A stretch of 64,000 nt of DNA, from NCBI GenBank assembly GCA_011109175.1, contig RDEW01000010.1, forward strand, positions 1,206,796-1,270,795, given 5' to 3'. The stretch comes from Dicyema japonicum. Taxonomy: Eukaryota; Dicyemida; Rhombozoa; Dicyemidae. Shown here in pieces: positions 23,981 through 35,075 of this stretch. Numbering within the stretch: the first letter of the stretch is position 1; each line of letters opens with the position of its first letter. The notes below the pieces were generated by a model. It saw only the letters and a list, made by a program, of their open reading frames with translations, did not search any database and had not been told where the DNA came from. Position numbers and translations under genes: made by a program.

Positions 23981-24055
23981 TAAGAATATCTTCAAACACA
24001 TTTTTTTCGCGGGCCGGACTATTAATTTTTGATTTAACAAGATATTTGAAAATGA

Positions 24056-26647
24056 AAATAAATTAAAACAGCAGGTTATGGAATAGGTATCTATCAGTCC
24101 GCCGGTTGGCCTGGACTGTTCATCCGGGTACCCCTTTTCCTTAAAATCCATCCATTTACTTGTCTACCTAGTTACACATTTTGATTTGAATATCTACCCT
24201 TACTGTTTTCTTCCTCAGTCAGGCCTTCGTTCAATTTCTTCCCAAGGGATAGTTTGATCGCCGCTCGCCTTGTTTTCTCTAGTCGGGCGAGAATCTTCAC
24301 TCTCGAGGGTCGTCGTAAATAAGTCTGGGAAGAGTCACATTCCGAAAGACAAAGAGCATGGTATCAACATCCAACCTTAGTCTTCTAGTGCAGAACAATG
24401 CTTGCACAGCCTTCTTCCTTCGCTCTTCGATGTCCTTCAGGTATGATTTTCTCCCATCTACTGCAATCCCCAGGTATTTCAGGGATGAAACTCTCGGTGT
24501 ACGAAGAGTGTAGGACTCTTCCTGATGCCTACCCGGCCTGCTTATCCTCAAGTAACTGGATTTTTCCGTGGAGAGTTTCGTGCCTCTCCGATCGCACCAA
24601 CCCTGGACTTTGTCGATAAAAGCTCCTAGTCGCCGCTCTGAGAGGTATGCCTTCAGAGACGAATCCAGGATTAAGATGTCGTCCGCGTATATCATCAACT
24701 TGGTCCTGACGTCTTGCGGTGACGGAAAATCTTCCATAAATACGTTGAATAACAGGGGGAGATGGCACTCCCCTTTTAAGCGATATACCATCAGAATATC
24801 TTCCACCGACTACCACGTGAGATATCCTCCCAGTCAAATAGTCTTTCAACCATAGGAACATTTGTTTAGATATCTTTGATCGTACAAGTTGACAAAATAA
24901 GGCTTTGTGCCATACACTGTCGATGCCTTTGAGATGTCAAGGCAAACAAGGCTCAACTGGCTTTTCTTCTAAAATGCATTTGTAATTTCGTAGTTTAGTG
25001 AGTAAATACAATTTCCGCACGATCTTCCCGGACGGAAACCTCATTGGAAAGGTCGTAGAAAGTTACTCTCTTCTATATACCGATTCAATCTCTTGAATAC
25101 AATCCGTTCCATAATCTTTGATGTAGAACATATAAGCTTATTGGCCTATAACTAAGAGGATCCTTCCTCGACTTTCCAGGTTTGTGGATCATCTTCACAA
25201 TAGAACGCTTCCATAACGGAGGAACATGTCCGAGCTTAAAACTCGAGTTATACATCTTTTGTAGAACAAATAGTAGTTCATCGGACCCTTCTTTAAACAT
25301 AATCATCGGAATGCTGTCGAATCCAGGAGCCTTTTTTTGCACTCGCGTATAGCAGTTCTGACTTCTGCCAGAGTGATTTCCTCTACCAGACTTCGCCCAT
25401 AGAGTGATCCATAGAATTAGATATCTCCTCTGAAAATTTCTTAGGTATAATACTAACAGGGTCAACTCCCTGTATATTTTCCACTTGTTTTCTAATACTG
25501 AAGGTACTCTTTCCAAGGGAATTGTCCTTCCCTCTTGATCGGCAAGCACAATATTTTTTGCCTTTAAATTTCCATCAGTTAGCCTTCTGTACATTTTCCA
25601 GAAACAAGGGTTCTTCCAGTTAACTTTCGAGGCTGCATTCTTCAATTTATTTTCGGCGTTTACTTTCCAAGTTTTTGTGATATTTTTTGAATCACATCAA
25701 TTCTACTTTTCAGAGTTGTCCTGTCACAAATCAACACATCGTCTGTGCTTCGCCTTCAGAGTATTCCTCTCGCGAATAAGATTCCGTAATGAAGGTGGGC
25801 AAGACTGTTTGTTCTTCAGAAAGCTCTTGGAGTAGACCTTCTTTCCATATAGTCATAGATACATCAGCATAGTATTGGATAGTTCCCAGTTAAAAACGTC
25901 CAGGTGTAGAAAAAAATGAGTCTTATTAGTACGGTCTTCGACAAATAATGGCGATAATGTCCCCAGTCTATCGACGAGGTATCAAAGAATAAGAAAATAC
26001 CTTCAGCAATGTTCGACTCCAGGTTTATAGTTACTTCCTGAGGGATATGATCACTCCCTATGTCCCAAAGTAATTTTGGTCTGTCTACATGATCCAGGAG
26101 TTGTGGAGACACTAGAGCCAATCCAAGCATGTCACCGCCATAGTGTGAGAAATGGTTAGGTTCCTCAGACGTCAAGACTTCAACTCCAATTTCGCTAACC
26201 AGATCTGCTAGGAGTCGCCCGTCCCCGTTGTTTTTGCAACATCCGTAGCTCGTATTCTTAGCATTCAGGTCTCCTACCAAGATCGACATAGGGTTTGTTT
26301 CGAAAAATTGAACAATTTTCGCAGAGATCGAGTCATGTCCTTAGAGTAGCCCTCCCACGCTTATCCATGTCCCTCCACATTGTATATCGACGGACACAAA
26401 TTCCGATTCGTCGGCCAATACAGTTGTTCAGACGTGCAATAATTTCATTTAGCTCCCGAGACACCGTCTCGGAGACTACTGCCTTGTTCTGCTTAAGTTT
26501 CCATGTAGCACTCCGCTCCACCACCCATCCTGAGTATGTAATATATTGGTCCTCATCATCTCTTGTGTTTGCTTGACCGCTTCTGAGATACCGTCTCGGA
26601 AACTTCTGACTTGCTCTGCATAAGTTTCCTTGTAGCACTCCGCTCCA
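24056..26647 (-). mobile_element. LINE (Jockey/I-like) with endonuclease and reverse transcriptase, decayed
   Basis: Read on the minus strand: an apurinic-type endonuclease (ILVGDLNAKN, 26285; IGSDHIPQ, 26055), linker, RT fingers (KKAPGFDSIPMIMF, 25340; RSIVKMIHKPGKSRKDPLSY), then LLFNVFMEDF and the catalytic YADDILIL (24690), KYLGIAVDGRKSY and DTMLFVFRNVTLPRL. At least four frame breaks. A gag-like first ORF is not evident. The element is flanked by 34-bp direct copies of hAT sequence (24016-24049 and 26654-26687), so it appears inserted in that hAT. Confidence 0.85.
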
Positions 26648-26653
26648 CCGGCG

Positions 26654-28012
26654 GGACTATTAATTTGTGATTTAACAGGATATTTGATTCATACCATGAT
26701 TTTTATAATATTTTGAAATTTTTTTATAATTTAAAAACATTTAACAACATATTTATTATTTTTTAAATTAAAATATGTTCCTGAAACTTGACATCTTTTT
26801 TTCTTCATAATAGCGTCATATCTCGTGTTAAATCCGAGTTACCGTCAATCTTAGAATTTCATTTAGATGAGTGTGTGAGCCTTAAACGAAATCTTGTTTT
26901 GTTTATGTTCATTAAAGAGATCAGTTGTTCACATTGATATGTACTCCCAAACATGGGCAAAATCATCGCAGCTAGGGCTGTTAAGTTGGGATACTCTGGC
27001 AAGAGATATTTATAAAAGCTGCCTAAGCCCACCATGGTGAATTTATTTTTCAGATCTGAGTCATATTTCAAATCAATAATTTCCAGTTGTAGGCTGGCTG
27101 GAAGATGAGCAATATTTGCAGTAAATGGCATCGAAAAACAGTAAATTCATTTTCAAATTCACGGAAAATTTCAAAACGTGTCGTAGCAATCCTGTAATTT
27201 TCTCTTTATACCGATTTATGTCACATTAGATGTGGTGGAAATTACACTTTTTAAACAAGAAAAATTCTCAGGGTTTCCCACTGTCAATTGCGTCTCCCAT
27301 AACATTAGTTTCATAGTGAAAGCTTGTTTGTATTCGAAATAATGTGTAAAAACTTTATTTCGGCCTTGCAAACTTTTGTTAAGTGTGTTCAGGTGTTCTG
27401 AAATATCCACCAAAAAAGCTAAATATAGCAACCAATCAAGAGATTCCAATTCTGGTAATGGTTTGTTCTTTGTAAACATGAATATATATTGAAGCTGCCA
27501 CTTTTTTGAAAGATCTGCATTTGGTATCAACTTTACGTTTTGTTGAAAAAGACAATTTCACAAGACCAGAAAAACAATTATATGTCGTGAGAGTGATTGA
27601 GCGCTGAGCGTGATGACAGGTGCCAACATCTGTCATGTTAATTGAAAATTAATCAATACTTAAGTTTTGAAATAATTTGTGCATTTTTATATAAAATCAT
27701 TATTTTTACTGATAGAAATCAATCTTAGGTGATAATAATTATATTATGTCGAGAGCGCAGAGAGTGATCCATCACTGTCAATTATCGTAAAAAAATAAAA
27801 TAATCCTCATGCACTGGAGATCTCCGCGAACGCCGCTGGCTGTTTGAGCTAATTTCGCTCGCAATTCTGAGAGGGAACAGCCACGCAGTGAGGGCGGCAG
27901 CTAACTGATGTTTTGTCCTTTTTTTATTTGATATAAAAATAAAAAAATACTTTTAAACTTATGTCGCGGGCCATATGAGACCATGAAGTGGGCCGTATCT
28001 TTGACATTCCTG
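26654..28012 (-). mobile_element. hAT transposon part: transposase C-terminus and right end
   Basis: Minus-strand frames give a hAT transposase: DWLLYLAFLVDISEHLNTLN and LQGRNKVFTHYF (27460-27340), then PFTANIAHLPASLQLEIIDL, MFGSTYQCEQLISLMNINKT and RLRLTHSS (27130-26860), the dimerisation region of GTF2IRD2/EPM2AIP1-like hATs. The right terminus at 28012, read inward, is CAGGAATGTCAAAGATACGG. A LINE 3' scrap sits at 27815-27925. The matching left end lies near 23985-24050, beyond the inserted LINE. Confidence 0.8.
27815..27925 (+). pseudogene. LINE 3' coding scrap, WLF-SLAI group, inside hAT
   Basis: Encodes RRWLFELISLAILRGNSHAV followed by RAAAN and a stop, the signature also present at 21925-22000. 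Confidence 0.7.
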
Positions 28013-28111
28013 TATTAAATGATTAGTTTCGATGTTATTCAGAATTTATTTAAATTTATATAAAAAATTAATAAATATTTATTTATTTTTTTAAATTTAT
28101 AAAAGTATTTA

Positions 28112-28510
28112 TGAGTCATAAACTATGAATTTCTGCATTAATTAACAAAATTTTTAAAGATTAAAGAATACTGACTATTTATGCCAAATACAAAAATTTG
28201 GAAATGATGGTTATCTCGAGAATTGAGGATTTGGTCACCGTAAAATACGATTTGCTAATGTATGTAGTTTTTTTATTTTCTAGATTTTTCGTTGTCTCTA
28301 TTTTTGTCTGCTTTATCGTTAATCTGTTACTATTTCAGTCATCGGTTGTCTGGGTGTAGGTTGGTGGGGCTTGTTAACTTCTAAGCGCAGGGTTTTTGAT
28401 CCAACAGTATGTTTACCTCAAAGGCTTTGAACTGATCCTTGGCCGGTCCCATTCACCTCAAATTTGGAATCTTATGACAAATATTACAACATAAGTCTTA
28501 TTTCTGCCAT
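28112..28510 (+). repeat. left arm of inverted repeat around second SLC44 copy
   Basis: Sequence from GAGTCATAAACTATGAATTT to ATTACAACATAA recurs in reverse complement at 29265-29650 with few differences. The same segment also occurs once directly in the first SLC44 copy (15270-15610). Confidence 0.85.
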
Positions 28511-29262
28511 TGTATTGGGACTGATTGACCTGATTTTTGTCCTCATAATTTTTGGTTGCTACAAATCAATCAGAATTCGGGCTCAGCTCATAAAGAAGAG
28601 TTCCAAGTATTGGATAGACTTCTTAAAATTAGGGCACTCCGTTACATTTTGGGGTATTTTGTGGGCATTAATTCCTATGGTGGGAATAGCTATAGTTACC
28701 TTATTTTGCTTCGCCACTGCTGCGTAGCATTCCACGTGAACCTTAGGTATCTCCAAACCAGTGGAAGGCGAGTCTCCGAACAAGCAAGAATGAGCGCGAA
28801 CTGGTAATGCATCTAAATGTGGCGATCAACGTCATTCATCGGTTTCTCAAAAAAGTGGCATTTACGTATACTTGAATTTGTAGTTTAGATGTCGACCGTA
28901 TTACTCTGTCTACATATCGATCACGTGGTTCTGGATGAGTCAGTTCATTGATGACTTTTCACGTGCGTGATTAGTGGCTCGTTTAGTCAATATTATTGGG
29001 TTTAAATAAGTCTGAGGATATTTCAATGTTTCCGTCGTTAAGTCTTTCTTCATCGTTTTGCGGTTTTCACTGCAAATTTTTACAATTAGGTATCACCTTG
29101 GGTCCGTGGCCTTTGGATCCTTCACTATTGCTCTGGTCACATTCTTCAGAACTTGTCTCGACTACACGTCAAAACAACTGAAATTTGCCAATAAATTTGT
29201 CAACTCAACATTCCAGTAACGATTTTGGTTAAATTTGGTAGAAGTTTCAAAAGTCGTTTAGT
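28125..29262 (+). pseudogene. second copy of SLC44 gene, middle part only, broken
   Basis: Aligns to 15240-16375 of the first copy with high identity over about 1.1 kb. It keeps AIVLGLIDLIFVLIIFGCYK, HSVTFWGILWALIPMVGIAI and the 23-nt intron, and retains CTGGTCACATTC where copy 1 has lost two bases. It has its own one-base losses, for example at 28438 (AAGGCTTTGAAC), 28958 (GACTTTTCACG), 28999 (TTGGGTTTAAA) and 29034 (TTTCCGTCG). It lacks the N-terminal exons and everything after the QSFK exon, so it cannot encode a full transporter. Confidence 0.85.
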
Positions 29263-29264
29263 TG

Positions 29265-29650
29265 TAATATTTGTCATAAGAATCCAAATTTGGGGTGAAT
29301 GGGACCGGCCAAGGATCAGTTCCAATGCCTTTGTGGTAAACATACTGTTGGATCAAATACCCTGCGCCTAGAAGTTAACAAGTTCTACCAACCTACTCCC
29401 AGACAACCGATGACTGAAATAGTAACAGAATAACGATAAAGCAGACAAAAATGGAGACAACGAAGAATCTAGAAAATAAAAAACTACATTCATTAGCAAA
29501 TCGTATTTTACGGTGACCAAATCCTCAATTCTCCAGATAACCATCATTTCCAAATTTTTGTATTTGGCATAATTATTCAGCATTCTTTAATCTAAAAATT
29601 TTGTTAATTAATACATAAATACGGCCATTTAAACGCTATAAACGTTGAGA
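29265..29650 (-). repeat. right arm of inverted repeat
   Basis: Reverse complement of 28112-28510, starting GTTGTAATATTTGTCATAAG and ending at TTAATTAATACATAAATACG. It carries the reading that fits the SLC44 loop best (MMVIWRIEDLVTVKYDLL on the minus strand). Confidence 0.85.
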
Positions 29651-30235
29651 TGGGTGGTAAGCCTGCGAATAGTTTGGAAGATCTTAAAAATTTCTGACTT
29701 CCGAGTGAAATTTTGAGGAAGCTTTGGAAATCTTCAGAACTATTTCTTTTCAACACTGGTTTGTTACTCCTCTTAGGAATATCAAAGAATTTATCAGTTG
29801 AAGTTGATTTACTCTTTATTTTAGTTGAAGGGATTGATTGACATTTGTGAGTACATTCTTGGACTCTCAATTGAGTTGCATCGTGAGAGACTATCCAATG
29901 AATCACTTTCTGATAATAAACGATAATGTGAGATAGCTCTCTATTTCGTCAACTGCACTCTCCAGCAGTCTCATCAAATAATTAGATTGATACAAGTCAT
30001 GGACCCTACTTATAATTTAAAAAACTATAAAACGGTCATTCACCTGGCTAATAGACTGATTAAGCTTCCCCCCTCACGAAAATGAAAATCCGGTGACATT
30101 ATGACCTAACCGTTATAGGCATGGGCAATCATACCTGATAGCAGCAAAGACCCGGTAGATACTGTTCCTATTGATTACCTGACCCCATATGCGGGGTTAT
30201 AAGCTACATCCCAGTATTTAGTAGTAAATGTTGTC
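29651..30235. other. spacer with an unrecognised minus-strand frame
   Basis: 29906-29604 (-) encodes a Ser/Lys-rich stretch (KPVLKRNSSEDFQSFLKISL) that could be an exon, but no partner exon or family was found. Nothing else seen. Confidence 0.3.
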
Positions 30236-30298
30236 TCACACTTTTAAACTTATGGCGCGGGCCATTTGAGACCGCGGGCCGTATCTTTGACATCCCTG
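30236..30298 (-). mobile_element. solo hAT right end
   Basis: 63 bases matching 27948-28012 closely, including CCATTTGAGACC and terminal CAGGGATGTCAAAGATACGG (element sense). No transposase or other end nearby. Confidence 0.75.
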
Positions 30299-30394
30299 CT
30301 CTAACTATTCCGATGAAGCTTTTATGCCGGGTAATTAGCACATTTCATCGAGAAATTGATTTTTCTTAAAAGTTGCAAACCTCTTATGTTCTCC

Positions 30395-30720
30395 GTGCAG
30401 CCAGTTGACTAGTTCACTAAAACTTTTTGTTGGATTTTTATTCAACATAATACATCATGTTCTTAGAGCAGCCAATGTACTACCTCACTCAGACATTTTG
30501 TTTCATTTTTACGACCTCACAGACCCACTTATCGAAGGCTTTGACCCACTAGGATATCAGTATACACGTGATTTGACGTATCTACTCCAGTAATTCACAG
30601 CATTTGCCAGTCTCTGCTCGTCCGTGTTCAATTTATCCTGAGAGTTCCCCCACTGGTGACTCAACTCCAGTCTCTGCTCGTCCGGGTTTAATGTACCCAG
30701 AGAGTTCCCCAACATATAAT
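30395..30720 (+). repeat. left arm of second inverted repeat, with 60-bp tandem unit
   Basis: The block from GACCTCACAGACCCA to GGTGACTCAACTCC recurs inverted at 32060-32245. Inside, CCAGTCTCTGCTCGTCCG begins a 60-bp unit present twice (30606-30665, 30666-30715), encoding a repeated SARPG/CxxYPESSPT peptide. A plus-strand frame continues to 30807 (EEYFGDETKPKHDIPEW). Origin of the coding part is unknown. Confidence 0.7.
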
Positions 30721-30807
30721 ATGGATGATTTGAAAGAGGAGTACTTTGGAGATGAGACAAAGCCTAAGCATGATATTCCCGAGTGGCAAGTTCATGTTAG
30801 CATGTGA

Positions 30808-31177
30808 GTGGGCGATATTACTGCTTTGTGTGAAAGACAAAAAATTCGGATATAAGGACTGTTTTTAAGGAGTTGGATATTAATGATACTGTTTGTATGA
30901 CTCTTGAATCGCTTTATTGTCTGGTTCAGTATTTTTTAGGTCACTGATAAGTAGGCCACTGAGAGAAGCAGAGATTAATGGATGTGTCTTTTTTTCAACA
31001 AATTGTGGTTATTCATGGTTTTAAGTAATAAATTGAATGTCACGTGATTATTATGCATAAACTGCTTTATGGATGGGAGATTGTATCAACTAGAATGTGA
31101 ATCGTTAAAACTTAGTGAAAGTTAAATTATTACTCATCATTTAACAAAGCTTATATTTTTCACATTTACATTTTTAT
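30808..31177. other. spacer
   Basis: Nothing recognised. Confidence 0.5.
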
Positions 31178-31346
31178 TCAAATGACATTTGATTTGGGTC
31201 GAATCCAAAGATGGAGTTTTCAGCGAAGGTCTATTCTCTTCGAACAGATCTCACCCGTCCGAGTCCTTCTAGCAAACACAATAGTTGAAAGGGATCTTCC
31301 AACCTTCTCCCTGACCAAATCCACTTTGAAGATTACGCTTCCGCCG
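31178..31346 (+). repeat. SINE family B, plus-strand fragment
   Basis: Contains GGGTCGAATCC (B-box remnant), GGAGTTTTCAGCGAAGGTC, AGTTGAAAGGGATCTTCCAA and CTTCTCCCTGACCAAATCCA, the family B head-to-middle order. Confidence 0.75.
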
Positions 31347-31759
31347 AATCTGTCCATTTAATAAATTTAGTGTATTTTTAACAAATCTTTAGTTAGGATA
31401 CCGGAGAACCTGGAAGTAGGAGTAGGGTGGACATCAATCACTTATTTCAAGAGTTCAAAATGTAGAATAATGGGATTTATACATCAATGCTTCCATCAAG
31501 CAGCTCTCCTGGGTTCACCGTGGATGAACCCACGACGGAATTCTCAGTGGAGTTGTCTGCTACATTTCAACCCCAAATCGAGATCTTACAAAAGCCGTAC
31601 TCTCATTTACTGAGATGTTCTCTGAATACATGAATTCTACAGTAACTCACCTCGTGCTTTCTCGGGTTGGCTTGTTTTGCACGGTAGAATTACTCGTGTG
31701 CGGAGAATGTTTCAGTGGTCTCCTGATTGGATATTCAGGTAATAATCGAGACTGATGCT
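31347..31759. other. spacer
   Basis: Nothing recognised. Confidence 0.5.
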
Positions 31760-32245
31760 TTAGAGTAAATCGAAGAATACACGTGTCAACGAGACTGCCG
31801 CTCCAGTGAGATCTCCCACGTTTCTATACCAATATGTGCGAATTGATAGATAGTTGTAGTACCAAATGTCATCAGAAGTCTCGAGGGGTGGTTTTAGACA
31901 CGAAACAGTATGTGGAAGTCTGCATGCATTCGATTGCCGGTTCCCTCTCACGAACATGGAGACTCTGTCGTGCATTCCTGGGGGTAAGTGGGTCCTGAGA
32001 GTTTCTTTTTTTATGCATGCAAATCTGCCTCGTTTATTATTGAAGTCTATTGTTGTTGATTTCATAGGAGTTGAGTCACCAGTGGGGGAACTCTTAGGAT
32101 AAATTAAACCCGGACGAGCAGAGACTGCCAAATTCGGTGGATTCTGGCGTAGATACGTAAAATCACGTGTATGCTGATGGTTTTGATATCCTAGGGGGCC
32201 TTTGATGGTTGGGTCTGTGAGGTCATAGTTGATTCTGCCACAGAG
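31760..32245 (-). repeat. right arm of second inverted repeat and unidentified frame
   Basis: Minus-strand frame 32131-31760 includes VSARPGLIYPKSSPTGDSTP (matching the left arm peptide) and runs on as NNKRGRFACIKKETLRTHL. The left arm instead continues into its tandem unit. Only one copy of the 60-bp unit is present here. No family recognised. Confidence 0.6.
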
Positions 32246-32289
32246 GACCTGGCTCTTTCCGGCTTGAATTTTACAGCAACTCTGACAAG

Positions 32290-32673
32290 ATGGCCTTTGT
32301 TGAGGCCATGAACGATGCTTGTCCCTTTGGACCGGACAACCACCGGTTCAGAACGCTAACCACAAAACCGTCTGAGATTGTCATAAAGAACGTACCCTTC
32401 TGGGTTATGGATGACGACCTCCTGACTACCTACAGGAGATGGCTCCCTCAACCACGAGGGTTACTCGAATGTCCAGAGGAACACAGACTTTGCCAATGGC
32501 GAAGGTGTCAATCAATAACAAAACAGAGCACTAGTACGTGGGGGCTTCTACATTGGAAGGAACGTGATCACTTGCAAGTGGATGAGAAGAGGGCCGCCGA
32601 TCAAAGCTGTCAACGTTGGAAGTGTCGAGGCCGCATAGGCGGACTAATTAAAAAACCTTGTCCTAACTCCTAA
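32290..32673 (+). pseudogene. possible LINE ORF1-like fragment
   Basis: Open frame with VIKNVPFWVMDDDLLTTYRR (RRM-like strand/helix style found in LINE ORF1 proteins) and a degraded Cys-rich end (SCQRWKCRGRIGGLIKKPCP) that could be a zinc knuckle without its histidine. Only the layout suggests ORF1. Confidence 0.3.
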
Positions 32674-32700
32674 TCCGGTTTTTGAATAAAGTTGTTTAAG

Positions 32701-33689
32701 TTTTTTAGTGCTATATTTTGATATTTTGATTCTGCATTAAAGAAAAGAAAATGTCGACGATTATAAACATTTATAAATTTTTTTGTTTTTCGATTTCGTA
32801 TATTTCTTTTGTGTTATGGTGATTTCTGTTTCTAACATACACGAAAATGTCTGCTTTATTTGGCTGCACTTCAGTTATGACAAGAGTCCACTCGGATATC
32901 CTACCTTTGGGTTGTGATAATTGATCGAAGTGAGTGTGTTTATAGACATTTCGATTTCTTGATTCCATACATTCCACATATATGCAGATGAATTCATCTA
33001 GCAACTTCGTTATGCCTCCTCATATAGTCACTATTAAGGCATTTCTTCTACAACGTGTAGCCAAATGATCCACTGATTTCCTAGCCTTCTTGCAATGACT
33101 ACAAACTGAATCATTGGTATCAAAAAACAAGTTCCTGTCCTGAAGCAAACAACACATGCCACTTCAGGAAAATGGACCCTTGCTTGTCTTTACTTCCAGT
33201 TTTGGGTAAAATAAGAGAGAAAATGCCAGAAAGTGAGATTGAAATAATTTATGATCAATTATAAGGTTTTCCTATCAATACTAGTTCAAAACCTATGATG
33301 GAACAGCACAAAATTTTAAACACAAAAAATTTATTTATTCACTGATAATTTCACCATTAATTGCTCTCTTTCATTTTTCTGAAGTATCCTCCACAGTCTT
33401 CATGAGTAATCAATTCATGAGATGAGATGTTTCAGCTGTAAATCATCAATAAAGACTATTCGCCGATCCCCAACGTCAAATAATACGGATATCTCCATCT
33501 CCTTGCACAGTTTTATTTTCAACGCCCCCAAGGTCATTGATGCATCTTCATCAACCCACTGCCGTATTAAATTTTTCTGATCAGCAGTCAAGATTGTTCG
33601 ATGATCCCCGTCACACTTGACCACATTTGGTCTTTCCATTTTTCAGATATGAAGAAATAATTGTACGAGGAGGTTTCCTGGCTATTGTT
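32701..33689. other. intergenic, nothing recognised
   Basis: AT-rich from 32680 to 32830 and 33230 to 33380. The short frames here show no motif. Confidence 0.45.
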
Positions 33690-33812
33690 TCTTTCATTTT
33701 CCAGGTTGTTTTATGCGGTCATAGGAAGCTGAAATCGGGAGAGGATCTGGATGATCTAGGGCGGTTGCGAGGAACAGGGGAGGATGGAAACGACTTACAG
33801 TGGGTATCCTGA
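33690..33812 (+). pseudogene. LINE 3' scrap, GHVLRMD group
   Basis: Encodes KLKSGEDLDDLGRLRGTGED, the same position as LKSVEDLEDLR at 17500 and LRSGDDLDELRKL at 37740. Confidence 0.6.
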
Positions 33813-34529
33813 GATGCATGGCAAAAGTGGAATCTAAAATTAATTAACTTTTCTGGTTCCGCGGACATTGCTATTAACAGTTAACAATGTTGGCTGCTCT
33901 CATAATTGAAAACGCACTTCCCCTGACGATTTGCAAGGAAATGCGCTCAATGAGACAGCTCCTTTCTTTCCTATCGTTTTTCTTCTTCGCAATGAGCGAG
34001 CCGATCTTGTTTAGCAGGGTCAGTGAGCTGATTCTGTTGTTTTGACTACCACTGGTTCGAGGATGAATTGTCCTCCAAGAAAGACGACAGATTCTGAGAC
34101 GACTCTTCGTAACCGTTAATGGCGTCACTATAACGATTCAGGTGATTAAGCCACCGACGTATCACTGGTACACTTTTCCATGATTTCTTCAAGGTTGAAG
34201 TATCATCTCGTACTTCTCTTGGACTCAGAAGACATTGGATACATGAATTTTTTGAAATAAGGAAACATCAGATGGACTAATGTTAGGATTCAATGTCCGT
34301 ATGGTCAATATAGAGCTGTCGAGGAAACAGAACGATAGTAGAGAGTCTGTGCCTTTCCTAAAAAAACCTCAGGCTTCTGGCCACACTCAGAAGCCATAAG
34401 GTCAATGTAACCCGATAGCTATCGTGAGAGGTAACGTCAATTATGATGGCGGGAATAAGCAGTTAGAATATATTGCCTCCGCATCCACAAATGCGAGTGG
34501 CTCAGGGCTCTTTCCTGCGCATCACTGAG
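33813..34529. other. intergenic with repeat scraps
   Basis: 34370-34400 carries the CACACTCAGAAGCCATAAGG motif shared with 4602. No gene seen. Confidence 0.4.
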
Positions 34530-34870
34530 GCTATTTATAGAAGATGACTAAACGAACATAATGGGACGAATCTTTGTCAATGGAAGTCCGGGAAATATCT
34601 GCCCTTAAACGACACCTGTATCGAAGGTTTCCTCCATTAAAAACTGACAGCTACTGAGAAAGGATCAGTCTCAGCAAAGGCGGAAACTCTTAAAAATACT
34701 AAACCCTTGAAGGACAGTTCATCTTCAAAACTGTCACAGCCAAAACCTCTGGGATCCTGATCCAACAGTCTTGCGGATCGTTGATAGCAAAAAGGCAAAA
34801 AAGGGATCCAAGAAGAGGTTGATTAAGAGTCGCAACCTGACAATAATAGTTTTGTTCATTCCTCAAATAA
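34530..34870 (+). repeat. dispersed repeat, pair with 60600-60800
   Basis: CAAAACTGTCACAGCCAAAA, CTGGGATCCTGATCCAACAG, and an end ACAATAATAGTTTTGTTCAT / CCTCAAATAAATA parallel AAGACTGTCTCAGCCAATTC, TTTTTGGATCCAACTC, and AATGATAGTTTTTTGTCCTC / AATAAATCG near 60660-60810. Ends in an A/T-rich tail like a SINE. Confidence 0.5.
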
Positions 34871-35075
34871 ATATGTTTATAAACGTCACTTAAATTAATT
34901 TAGTTAAATAAATTTAAATTTTTTTTGATTTGGTTAATAAATTTAAATTTTAATTAAGTTTATAGTCAAATCGATTCATAACGCTCAATGAGTAGGTTGT
35001 TGTATTGATTCGTCACCCTCAACAGATTATTTTTGATCGGTCCTAGTCCTCCCTCCTTATACTTTTGTGCGATAG

